Of a DNA stretch of 18,562 nt, positions 1 to 6,654 are shown in pieces. Below the pieces are notes generated by a model, which saw only the letters and a program-made list of their open reading frames with translations, searched no databases and was not told the origin of the DNA. Location: the NCBI GenBank assembly GCA_964353405.1, contig CAYGWJ010000143.1, forward strand, positions 1 through 18,562, read 5' to 3'. A program made the translations under genes and the position numbers. Within the stretch, counting starts at the first letter, position 1. Each line of letters starts with the position of its first letter. The stretch is from JBGLNJ01 sp964353405. GTDB lineage: Bacteria > Chloroflexota > Anaerolineae > Fen-1058.

Positions 1-1
1 G

Positions 2-139
2 CGCGGTGCCGGCCGTCAGCACAAGATAGGCCAGGAGCGACTGCGCCGGGCGAGACGCAAGCTCTACCGGCTGGCCATCCAGGAGCAGATCGAATTGTCC
101 GAGCAATTTGACTTGAAGCATACAGACTCTTTCGCGTGA
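2..139 (+). CDS. C-terminal fragment of an unrecognised basic protein
   Basis: The second forward frame is open from the window edge to a TGA at 137-139, giving 45 residues. The fragment is rich in Arg/Lys and predicted helical (it contains RRARRKLYRLA) and then turns acidic (QEQIELSEQFD). A basic helix of this kind occurs at the end of sigma-factor region 4 and in other DNA-binding proteins, but nothing diagnostic is visible and I do not assign a function. It points the same way as the secreted repeat protein at 379. The 239-bp gap, with its own leader hairpin, suggests separate transcription. Confidence 0.4.
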   Translation, partial: RGAGRQHKIGQERLRRARRKLYRLAIQEQIELSEQFDLKHTDSFA

Positions 140-213
140 AGCGCACAGCAAAGGAGCGGTGTTGGCTATGAGGATTTCCCTTGGCTAAGTGCAGTATAAC
201 ATTAAAGACAGGC

Positions 214-222
214 TGTTACAAT
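214..222 (+). promoter_or_regulatory. possible extended -10 promoter
   Basis: TGTTACAAT matches an extended -10 element (TGn followed by TACAAT). No good -35 hexamer lies 16-18 bp upstream. If used, transcription of the gene at 379 would start near 229 and give a leader of about 150 nt containing the hairpin at 317-333. Other -10-like strings nearby (TATAAC at 195-200, TACACT at 284-289) are alternatives. Confidence 0.25.
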
Positions 223-316
223 AACATTTGAACAAGAGACGCTAAAGAGACGCCCCACAAGACGCTGGTTGACGCGGGTCTGCTACACTGTCGGCAACAT
301 CTTGGGTGAGGTTACA

Positions 317-333
317 CCGCTCGGCACGAGCGG
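317..333 (+). promoter_or_regulatory. leader hairpin
   Basis: CCGCTCG (317-323), loop GCA and CGAGCGG (327-333) form a perfect 7-bp stem in the leader of the secreted repeat protein. No T-run follows, so it is unlikely to be an intrinsic terminator. It could stabilise the mRNA or be a regulatory site. Confidence 0.4.
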
Positions 334-378
334 ACAAGACCGCAAGAAAAACGCACAAAGGAAAAAAGGGAGGACATC

Positions 379-966
379 ATGTATCTCAATCGTTCAATCA
401 AATGGTTGGTCACTTTAGGGTTGTCGGCGGCAGTGGCGTTTTCCAGCGGGGCAGCGTTAGCTTCGTCTCCGTCAAGGGGTGAGCGCAGCGCAGCTTTGGC
501 TCCCTGTCTGGCCATGCTGCGGCAAGAGTTGGGCACGGTCATGCCCAGCGCGTGGCCTACTTTTCTGGCCAGCCAGTGCAACACACTTGGCGCTGCTACC
601 TGGAGAGAGGCTGACGCCAGCGGTCGTGGACCTTACGCCAGTCCGCAAGCTGCTCCCGCACTCGCGATCGGTCGTGGACCTTACGCCAGTCCGCAAACTG
701 CTCCCGCACTCGCGATCGGTCGTGGACCTTACGCCAGTCTGCAAGCTGCTCCCGCACCCGCGATCGGACGTGGACCTTACGCCAGTCCGCAAGCGTCCTC
801 AGTCAAGTACGCACTTCAATCCGCTTCCGTACCGACGACCGGCGGCTCAGGGGATTCCATATCTGCAACCGGTGGTTGGAGAGACGCCGGAGCAAGTGGT
901 AGTGATTTCGCGGCTCGCCCGGCTTCGACAGGTGGCTGGCGAGACACCGGGGCCGGTGGTCGCTGA
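379..966 (+). CDS. secreted small protein with 16-residue tandem repeats
   Basis: The product is 195 residues with a clear Sec signal peptide: basic start, hydrophobic core at about residues 9-26, and likely cleavage after ALA at 26-28. The start is supported by GGGAGG at 368-373. The mature N-terminal part has two cysteines (C43, C67) that could form a disulfide. Residues 82-139 are three full and one partial copy of a 16-residue unit beginning GRGPYASPQ and rich in Pro/Ala. The tail carries a second repeat, TGGWRDxGAxG, twice (about 164-174 and 184-194), with a diverged relative (WREADASG) before the first unit. Two other frames are also open across the repeat because 48 is a multiple of three; the signal peptide and ribosome site favour this frame. 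The family is not recognised. An extracellular or cell-wall structural role is only inference. Confidence 0.75.
   Translation: MYLNRSIKWLVTLGLSAAVAFSSGAALASSPSRGERSAALAPCLAMLRQELGTVMPSAWPTFLASQCNTLGAATWREADASGRGPYASPQAAPALAIGRGPYASPQTAPALAIGRGPYASLQAAPAPAIGRGPYASPQASSVKYALQSASVPTTGGSGDSISATGGWRDAGASGSDFAARPASTGGWRDTGAGGR
621..795 (+). repeat. 48-bp tandem repeat inside the secreted protein gene
   Basis: Copies lie at 621-668, 669-716 and 717-764, with a partial copy from 765 to about 795. Each begins CGGTCGTGGACCTTACGCCA or a one-base variant (CGGACGTGG in the last). Copies differ by only a few bases, so the array is young or homogenised. The unit is a multiple of three, so changes in copy number keep the frame. 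Confidence 0.9.
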
Positions 967-1000
967 TCGGCAACGCGTTGTTAGACCAGTGTCCCTTGTG

Positions 1001-1033
1001 AAACGTGGAGCGCAACGATTGCGCTCCACGTTT
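1001..1033. terminator. bidirectional intrinsic terminator
   Basis: AAACGTGGAGCGCAA (1001-1015), loop CGA and TTGCGCTCCACGTTT (1019-1033) form a perfect 15-bp stem. TTTT follows on the plus strand and the matching A-run precedes the stem, so it can also work on the minus strand. It lies between the end of the secreted protein (966) and the end of the convergent C39-like gene (1047) and probably serves both. Confidence 0.85.
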
Positions 1034-1046
1034 TGCTCCCTTCGGA

Positions 1047-2420
1047 TCACGGCCCGGCCACTCCCAACGCCTGCTTCGCTTGTCCAAAGTTCGGATTGTG
1101 CTTCAACGCCAGGTTGAATTGCTCGCGCGCTGCATTTTCATCGCCGCGCTTTTGCAAGGCCAGCCCTTTGTAGTAATACATCTCTTCGGCATACGGATCG
1201 TTCTTGAGCGTGACATCGGCCAGCGCCATCACATCGTCCAGGCGATCGGTTGCCAGGTACGCTTCGAACCAGCCAAATTGATACCAAGTCATGCGCCAGG
1301 GCAGGCCAATCCGCCGCGCCTGGTCGTAAGCGGAGACGGACTCGTCGAACAGCTTGAGCGCGGCATAATTCGTCCCCAGGTTGAACCAGCCGAATGCGTC
1401 CTTTTGGTTCGCATTCAACTCTGCTTGCGCGCGCGCCAGCGCATTGCGGTATAGGGTTGCATCGTCCATCCCGGCGCCGATGATTTTGGCGACCTCCGCT
1501 TGCCGCTCAGGTCGGTAGACAACAATGTAGGTTCGATTGAACTGACGCCAGTACTTGTCCATGTCGTCGAAGGACACACTCTGGTTCGGACCGAGGTACG
1601 AATCCATCACGATAAACTCGCGCGTGGTGTCGCTCCAGCCGACGACGAGCTCATAATGGCCCATCCAGCCGAGCTTTTCTTCCGGCTCAAAGCCTTTTTC
1701 GACAATCGGCGGGATACCCGCGCGGATGAGCCGCTGAAGCAGTTCAAGCGTCCCGTTGGCGCGGACGATGGCACTGAATCCCTGCGAGCGCGCAAACGCG
1801 GCCATCTCGTCCGGGTTCACATTGCGGTCTTCCGGGTCAGGCTTGAGAGACGCAGCGGCATCCGCCTGCGTGCCGGGCCAGCCGTAATACGAAAGCGCCA
1901 TGCCCAAATTGGCCGGGCCGCAATTGTTCCACGTCTGATACATGTGGCGAAAGCCGGTGAGGTAGACCGTGGCAAACTCTAGCGCGGCGGGCGTAGAGCG
2001 CGCGGCCACCGTGGAGTTGAGAAACGGAACCTGCGTCAACGAGGCAATCGGGCGTGGGATCGGCGTGCTGGTTGGCGGGCTGGTAGGTTGGATCGCCGGC
2101 CGGCCGGTCGGCGCAACAGGAGCACTCGGAATGGTTGGAATCGGCATGAGGAGCGCGGCCACCACATGCGGCGCGGACGCTGGCACGGGTGTGGGCAGTT
2201 CAACGGGCGCCGCCTGAAAGAAACCCTGCACCGGCTCTGGCACAAAGCGCGCGATGTAACGCGGCGGGATGAGCCGCGCCACAACCGGTGTGGTGAACAG
2301 ACACGCACTACAAAACGCCAGCATCACCACGCCGAGCGCAATCGCCCCGCCGATCGAAGCGTTGCGCTGCCGGCGTGGTCGTCGTGTCTGCTTGGTGTGC
2401 GGGTAACTGATGGCTCTCAT
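1047..2420 (-). CDS. membrane-anchored C39-like papain-fold protein with C-terminal TPR repeats
   Basis: The 457-residue product has a basic cytoplasmic start, one membrane helix (about 25-48) and a Pro/Thr-rich linker (about 75-125). A C39_2-type cysteine peptidase domain follows at about 150-305. The expected catalytic residues are present: Cys167 in WNNCGPANLGMAL, His255 in GHYELVVGW and Asp273 in VMDSYLG. Residues from about 320 to 450 are helical TPR-type repeats (for example AFGWFNLGTNYAALKLFDES and YYYKGLALQKRGDENAAREQ). The domain should be extracytoplasmic. Its substrate is unknown; the family is also found in proteins not tied to bacteriocin export. It starts 10 nt after the stop of the upstream paralogue, whose last codons include GGGGAG, a possible but distant ribosome site, so co-transcription is likely. 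It is the last gene before the shared terminator. Confidence 0.8.
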   Translation of the reverse strand: MRAISYPHTKQTRRPRRQRNASIGGAIALGVVMLAFCSACLFTTPVVARLIPPRYIARFVPEPVQGFFQAAPVELPTPVPASAPHVVAALLMPIPTIPSAPVAPTGRPAIQPTSPPTSTPIPRPIASLTQVPFLNSTVAARSTPAALEFATVYLTGFRHMYQTWNNCGPANLGMALSYYGWPGTQADAAASLKPDPEDRNVNPDEMAAFARSQGFSAIVRANGTLELLQRLIRAGIPPIVEKGFEPEEKLGWMGHYELVVGWSDTTREFIVMDSYLGPNQSVSFDDMDKYWRQFNRTYIVVYRPERQAEVAKIIGAGMDDATLYRNALARAQAELNANQKDAFGWFNLGTNYAALKLFDESVSAYDQARRIGLPWRMTWYQFGWFEAYLATDRLDDVMALADVTLKNDPYAEEMYYYKGLALQKRGDENAAREQFNLALKHNPNFGQAKQALGVAGP

Positions 2421-2430
2421 TTGTAAACGA

Positions 2431-3705
2431 TCAACTCCCCGCGCTTAACCGGCGCAGGTATTGCTGCCAGGCCGGTTCGAGCGTCGTCGAATTGACGCGC
2501 AGCGTCATGCTGATGGCTTCGCCCAATGTGCTGACGTTCGCTAAAGTGAGCGCGGGCAACAAGCGCGGCACCGTGCCCGCGCCAAATTGCCGTTCCAGAA
2601 AATCAAACGCCAGCGGCATGACGACTTCGCCCGGCGATACATTCAGCCCCAGAGCACGAGAGCGCACCGAAATCGCGCCGAGCGGCTGGAGCGCGGCGGC
2701 GGGCGCCGTCGTCAGCGTGCGGATGACGGCCTGGCTGATGAACGGCCCGCTCAAACCTGCCTGCGCCAGCTCCCAGCGCACAAACTCTCTGGACGCAAGA
2801 TGGCTCATCGTCAGGCGGCGATTTGACGCCTCGTACACGAGCGCCTCTGCCAGTCGCGTCCCGTAAGCGCGGTACAACTCTTGGCGCGAGGCTGCATCGG
2901 CGGGCAGGCCAACCAAGTACGGCGAAGGAAGCTTGAGCCCGGTGTTGGTGTAGCCGTAGGAAAAATCCGACAGGCTCAAAATCGTATCGGGGACATTGTC
3001 AAACGTGATGGGGAGCAGCACCGGGCAAAGGAGCGATTCGCAGATGCGCTCCATGACCTCGTCCAGGCGCGGCACAAACGGCTCGACGATGGCAGCATCG
3101 CGCTGAAAGTAAATGACGACGATGTGCTTGCCCTTGAGTTCGCGCCAGCCGCCCCAAAAATCAGGGCCCGGCATGGCGTGCACCCAACCCGAAGGTATGT
3201 GCCTGTAATATTGCGGGACTTGTACCGAGACCGTCGCCGGGCCACCGGGCAGCGGCTGTGTCACGGAAAAGCGATACGTCACATCGAGCCGAGCGCCATC
3301 CGGCTCAAGCGACACTGAGTCAAATTGAGGCAATGCACCAGCAGCTTTCCAGCCGAACTCGGGCAGGCCTGCACGCTCTAGCTGACCAAAGCGTTTTGAT
3401 TGCAGCGAACGCCACGCCGAATCGCTTGGGTCCTGAAGCGCCATGAACGATTCACTGTCGCCCTGCGCCACAGCCTGAGCTTCAAGCCTGGCGACGAGGC
3501 GAACCTGGTCGCTGGCTTGAGCCAATCCCGCGCGATACACCCGGGCCGAATACACGGCGACGCTTGCGACGGACAACGCCACAATCGCCAGCGCAATCCA
3601 GATGACACGCGGCCTCGTCCGATGCGGCTCGCATGAAGGCAAAGAGGCTGCCTCGGGCGGCGGCGCATCCTCGTCAACGACTTGCCAATCCAGTTCGATG
3701 CTCAT
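2431..3705 (-). CDS. membrane-anchored peptidase-MA-like protein without propeller
   Basis: The product is 424 residues from the ATG at 3705. The reading frame is open farther upstream, but the paralogues all begin M-S-I-x-x-D-W, which fixes this start; no clear ribosome site precedes it. Residues 1-15 (MSIELDWQVVDED) are a conserved cytoplasmic motif, then a Pro-rich stretch, one membrane helix (about 34-53), an alpha/beta segment (about 65-185) that could be NTF2-like, and a peptidase-MA-like domain (about 190-420). The usual zinc motif HExxH is absent: the expected helix reads EALVYEASNRR. The C-terminal helices (VVMPLAFDFLERQFGAGTV, then TLEPAWQQYLRR) match the end of peptidase-MA-like proteins. 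It stops right after that domain and lacks the propeller found in its neighbours. Probably a non-catalytic surface protein. Confidence 0.75.
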   Translation of the reverse strand: MSIELDWQVVDEDAPPPEAASLPSCEPHRTRPRVIWIALAIVALSVASVAVYSARVYRAGLAQASDQVRLVARLEAQAVAQGDSESFMALQDPSDSAWRSLQSKRFGQLERAGLPEFGWKAAGALPQFDSVSLEPDGARLDVTYRFSVTQPLPGGPATVSVQVPQYYRHIPSGWVHAMPGPDFWGGWRELKGKHIVVIYFQRDAAIVEPFVPRLDEVMERICESLLCPVLLPITFDNVPDTILSLSDFSYGYTNTGLKLPSPYLVGLPADAASRQELYRAYGTRLAEALVYEASNRRLTMSHLASREFVRWELAQAGLSGPFISQAVIRTLTTAPAAALQPLGAISVRSRALGLNVSPGEVVMPLAFDFLERQFGAGTVPRLLPALTLANVSTLGEAISMTLRVNSTTLEPAWQQYLRRLSAGS

Positions 3706-3749
3706 AATCAGTGGATCGTGATCAGCGTGACGCCTGCATTCCTTTGCAC

Positions 3750-6143
3750 TCAACGAGTGCCCGGTCTCCACGCCACGCCAAGACACCCCGGCGCGTCCAG
3801 CCAACGCACCGCCGCGAGGTCCGGCGCAACGACCAAGACACCTGACTGTTCCTGCGGCACGGCCAGCCAGCGGCCATCGGGCGACCAGTCAAAGTCGCGG
3901 CCTTGCAGCGTCGCCGCCAGCCCCGTCGCCACGTCCAGCGCGCCCACCGTGCCCACCACATCGCGGGTCGAAGGCACCACGATCCAGAAACCCACATAGC
4001 GGCTGTCCGCCGACCAGGCCAGGCTCACCCAGCGCGCGCTCGTCCCAGTCCAGCGCGAGCGCACCACGCCGGTGTGGGCATCGAGCACGAATAGCGTCGG
4101 TCCGCTCGTTCGATTGACCGCGACTGCCAGCATCGAACCGTCGGGTGACCAGGTGAGATTGCCAATCCAGGTGGCCCCGGCGCCAGTGAACTCGGCGGGC
4201 AGGTCAGCCGCGCGCACCAGCGTCGTGATTGCACCGCTGTTCACGTCGGCAACCTGAATCTCGCCATCGAGCACGCCCGACGTGTTGCCCGACACGCCGT
4301 TCAAGAACGCCAGCCGCGCGCTATCGGGCGACCAGGTGAGGCTGTAGCCCAGAGCGATTCGCTGCGCGTCGCTTCCATCGGCCTGGGCGAGCCAGATGCT
4401 CGGATTTGATTGACCCGACAGTGGGCTGATCGCGCCGGGCGAATAATTGAGATAGGCCAGCCGTTTGCCATCGGGCGACCAGAGATGATTGATGCCTGCA
4501 ATTTGAATGCGCTCGTCGGCGTCCGGGTTAATCACCTCGCTGGATCTCCGCGTGCCCGATGAACGGCTGACCCACAGGCGGCCATCGGGCAGCCAACCGA
4601 ACGCGCCGATCGGAAAATCAGCCGTCACTGTCTTGTATTGCCGGGTATCGGCGTCCATCACTTGCACCCGGCCACTGCGAAGGTACGCCAGCTTTTTGCC
4701 ATCGGGCGACCATGCGGGCTGTGGGATGCTCAGGACTTGACCTTCTACAGTTTGAATGGTTGAGCCATCGGCTCCGATACGCAAGATGGAAAAAGAGCCA
4801 GTTCCGCCCACAAAGCAAGTCAAGGCCAATTCACCCTCTGGAGGGGCGGGCCGGGGCGTTGGCAGGCCAGCCTGTTTGCGCAGATACTCGAGCCACGCCG
4901 GCTCCAGCGAGCGAGGGTCCACCTTCAAGGCCGCGCCGATCCCTTCGCCCAGCGTCACGTTGAATTGCATCGCCGGAATTAGCCGCTCCACTGTGCCCGC
5001 GCCAGCGTATTGCTCAAGGAACGCGAGTGCCAACGATGGCATCATCAGCTCATCATTCGTTGGCTCTGGCCCACTCGCGCGGGAACGGAAGGCAAGTGTA
5101 GACAACGGTTGCCATACGCCGATTCGCAGCGAGCTGGTAAGCGTTCGAGTCATCTCGGGCGTGATGAATGGCCCAGCCAGGCCGGCCTTGCACAGTTCCC
5201 ACTGCAAGAGTTGCCGGGAGAAAAGATAGGGCAGGTTCGGGTGTCCTCTCGAAGCTTCGGTCACAAGCGCCTGCACAATGCGCGTCCCGATGGCGCGATA
5301 GAGTTCTTCGCGCGAGCGTGCATCCGTCGGCACGCCGTACAACTGCGGCGAAGGGAGACGAAGAATGAACGAGCTGGCGTCAAAGCCATAAGAAAAGTCG
5401 GTGAGCTTGGACAGCGAGTCGGCCGAGTTTCCAAATTCGATAAAGATCGGCTGTGGCGGACAGGGCAACGGGCCGCACACACGCGCCAGCATCTCGTCCA
5501 TGCGGGCGACCAGGCCATCGAGCACGTCCGTATCGCGCCGCGTGTAGCGCATGGCAAAATAGTTGCCGCTGCGATGCTGCCACGTTCCCCAATACTCGAC
5601 AGCGCCATTGGCCCGCACCCAGCCCGAGGGTGTCTGCTCGTAGTAATGCGGCACGCTCAACTTGATCGTCGCCGGGCCGTTCGGCATCGGCTGCGTCACG
5701 GAGAACTGATAGATCACATCAATCCGCGCCCCGCCCGGCTCTAGCGTCACGCCGCCCAACTGTGGCGCAATGCCCATCGCCTTCCAACCGAACTCGGGCA
5801 GCCCCTCGCGCTCCAGGCGACCAAAGCGTTTCTCTTGCAATGCGCGCCAGGCAGGGTCGTCCGGGTCTTGAAGCGCGAGGAAAGAGCGGAGATCATTCGT
5901 TGCGACGGCCTGCACTTCGAGCCTGGCGATGGGCCGAATCTCGCGCCCGACACGCTCGAGCTGCTGACGGTAGATCGAAAAGACGTAAAAGGCAGCCGCG
6001 CCAAGCACCGCAACCAGAATCAACGCGAGCGAGATCAACCACTTGCGCGACAAGCGGCGGCGCGGCCGGGGCACAGGCTTCGGCACAGGTTGATCCGGCG
6101 GCACATCGTCGTGTACAATCTCCCAATCTACCTGGATGCTCAC
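3750..6143 (-). CDS. membrane-anchored peptidase-MA-like protein with WD40/TolB-type propeller (intact copy)
   Basis: The 797-residue product begins at a GTG (6143); TAGGA lies 4 nt upstream. Order: conserved N-terminal motif MSIQVDWEIVHDD, Pro/Arg-rich stretch, one membrane helix (about 35-56), a possibly NTF2-like segment (about 70-180), a peptidase-MA-like domain (about 190-425) and a propeller (about 435-797). Propeller blades are marked by WSPDGKKLAYL (478-488), GWLPDGRLWV (516-525), WSPDGKRLAYL (555-565), WSPDSARLAFL (604-614), WSPDGSMLAV (665-674), WSADSRYVGF (710-719) and WSPDGRWLAV (753-762). HExxH is missing; the aligned helix reads QALVTEASRG, so proteolysis is unlikely. Propellers of this type usually bind proteins or glycans. 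This is the most complete copy and the reference for its broken neighbours. Confidence 0.8.
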   Translation of the reverse strand: MSIQVDWEIVHDDVPPDQPVPKPVPRPRRRLSRKWLISLALILVAVLGAAAFYVFSIYRQQLERVGREIRPIARLEVQAVATNDLRSFLALQDPDDPAWRALQEKRFGRLEREGLPEFGWKAMGIAPQLGGVTLEPGGARIDVIYQFSVTQPMPNGPATIKLSVPHYYEQTPSGWVRANGAVEYWGTWQHRSGNYFAMRYTRRDTDVLDGLVARMDEMLARVCGPLPCPPQPIFIEFGNSADSLSKLTDFSYGFDASSFILRLPSPQLYGVPTDARSREELYRAIGTRIVQALVTEASRGHPNLPYLFSRQLLQWELCKAGLAGPFITPEMTRTLTSSLRIGVWQPLSTLAFRSRASGPEPTNDELMMPSLALAFLEQYAGAGTVERLIPAMQFNVTLGEGIGAALKVDPRSLEPAWLEYLRKQAGLPTPRPAPPEGELALTCFVGGTGSFSILRIGADGSTIQTVEGQVLSIPQPAWSPDGKKLAYLRSGRVQVMDADTRQYKTVTADFPIGAFGWLPDGRLWVSRSSGTRRSSEVINPDADERIQIAGINHLWSPDGKRLAYLNYSPGAISPLSGQSNPSIWLAQADGSDAQRIALGYSLTWSPDSARLAFLNGVSGNTSGVLDGEIQVADVNSGAITTLVRAADLPAEFTGAGATWIGNLTWSPDGSMLAVAVNRTSGPTLFVLDAHTGVVRSRWTGTSARWVSLAWSADSRYVGFWIVVPSTRDVVGTVGALDVATGLAATLQGRDFDWSPDGRWLAVPQEQSGVLVVAPDLAAVRWLDAPGCLGVAWRPGTR

Positions 6144-6162
6144 ACCATCCTACGCTCTACAC

Positions 6163-6351
6163 TCAACGCTCAGGTCGCCATGCCAGACTGTTGCACTTGG
6201 GCGGACTGCCCAGGCGATAGATTGGAAACCACAGCCCCCGTCCGCGCCATTGGGTGCGCGCCACGCCGGTGTGGGCATCGAGCGCAGCCCTCAGCGAGTC
6301 TGGCAGCAGCGCGTCCTCGTCAACGACCTGCCAATCCACTTCGATGCACAT
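6163..6351 (-). pseudogene. internally deleted remnant of the peptidase-MA/propeller family
   Basis: This 62-codon frame starts at an ATG with AAGGGGG just upstream. It opens MCIEVDWQVVDEDALLPDS, the family's cytoplasmic motif. It then jumps to LDAHTGVARTQWRGR, matching the late propeller of the intact copy (LDAHTGVVRSRWTGT, about residues 687-701), and ends RLGSPPKCNSLAWRPER, matching that copy's C-terminus. Membrane helix, peptidase-like domain and most of the propeller are gone. Positions 6261-6283 are identical on the plus strand to 4064-4086 in the intact gene, and the first 45 bp closely resemble the start of the gene at 3705. It reads as a chimeric deletion derivative. Because it has a start, a ribosome site and a stop, a short peptide could still be made. 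Confidence 0.75.
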
Positions 6352-6453
6352 AGTCTGCCCCCTTCAACTCAACACCCATCAGCCGACACAATAAAAACAC
6401 CCCAGGCCTGACCTTGACGAACGAGCTATTCTGTAAATGGTTCTGATACAGGT

Positions 6454-6654
6454 TCAATGAATGGCCGGTTGCCATGCCACCGTGACACACGTCAACTCTT
6501 CGTGTAACCAGCCGACGGACGAAAGGTCCGGCGCGGCCAACAACACACCTCCCTCGCTCTGGGGCGCTATAGCAAGCCACTTGCCATCCGGCGACCAAGC
6601 GGGCAAGCCGCCCCGCGCAACCTGCCGCGCATTGCGCCCGTCCGCGTCGGCCAG
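6454..6654 (-). pseudogene. propeller tail cut off by an in-frame amber codon
   Basis: Directly after the TAG at 6657-6655 the same frame stays open for 66 codons to a TGA at 6456-6454. It encodes LADADGRNARQVARGG, then PAWSPDGKWLAIAPQ, GGVLLAAPDLSSVGWL and VAWQPAIH. This matches the end of the intact paralogue (SIWLAQADG, WSPDGRWLAV, GVLVVAPDLAAVRWL, VAWRPGTR). The tail was therefore part of the gene and the stop is secondary. In the paralogue the stop aligns with Trp, so a single TGG to TAG change explains it. A sequencing error is the alternative. Confidence 0.8.

Noticed and set aside
472..792. Minus-strand and second plus-strand frames open across the 48-bp repeat
   Set aside because: They arise because the repeat unit is a multiple of three and lacks stops; they have no signal peptide or ribosome site, unlike the frame at 379-966.
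1005..1454. Long plus-strand frame opposite the C39-like gene
   Set aside because: It starts inside the terminator hairpin and mirrors a well-supported coding strand with catalytic motifs.
1047..2420. C39-like domain as a bacteriocin leader peptidase/exporter
   Set aside because: No ABC transporter domains and no double-glycine precursor peptide are seen nearby; the single anchor plus TPR tail fits C39_2-type proteins better.
6320..6598. 92-codon minus-strand frame between the truncated paralogue and the remnant
   Set aside because: It overlaps the propeller tail and the remnant in another frame, and its sequence matches nothing in the family; it is a shadow.
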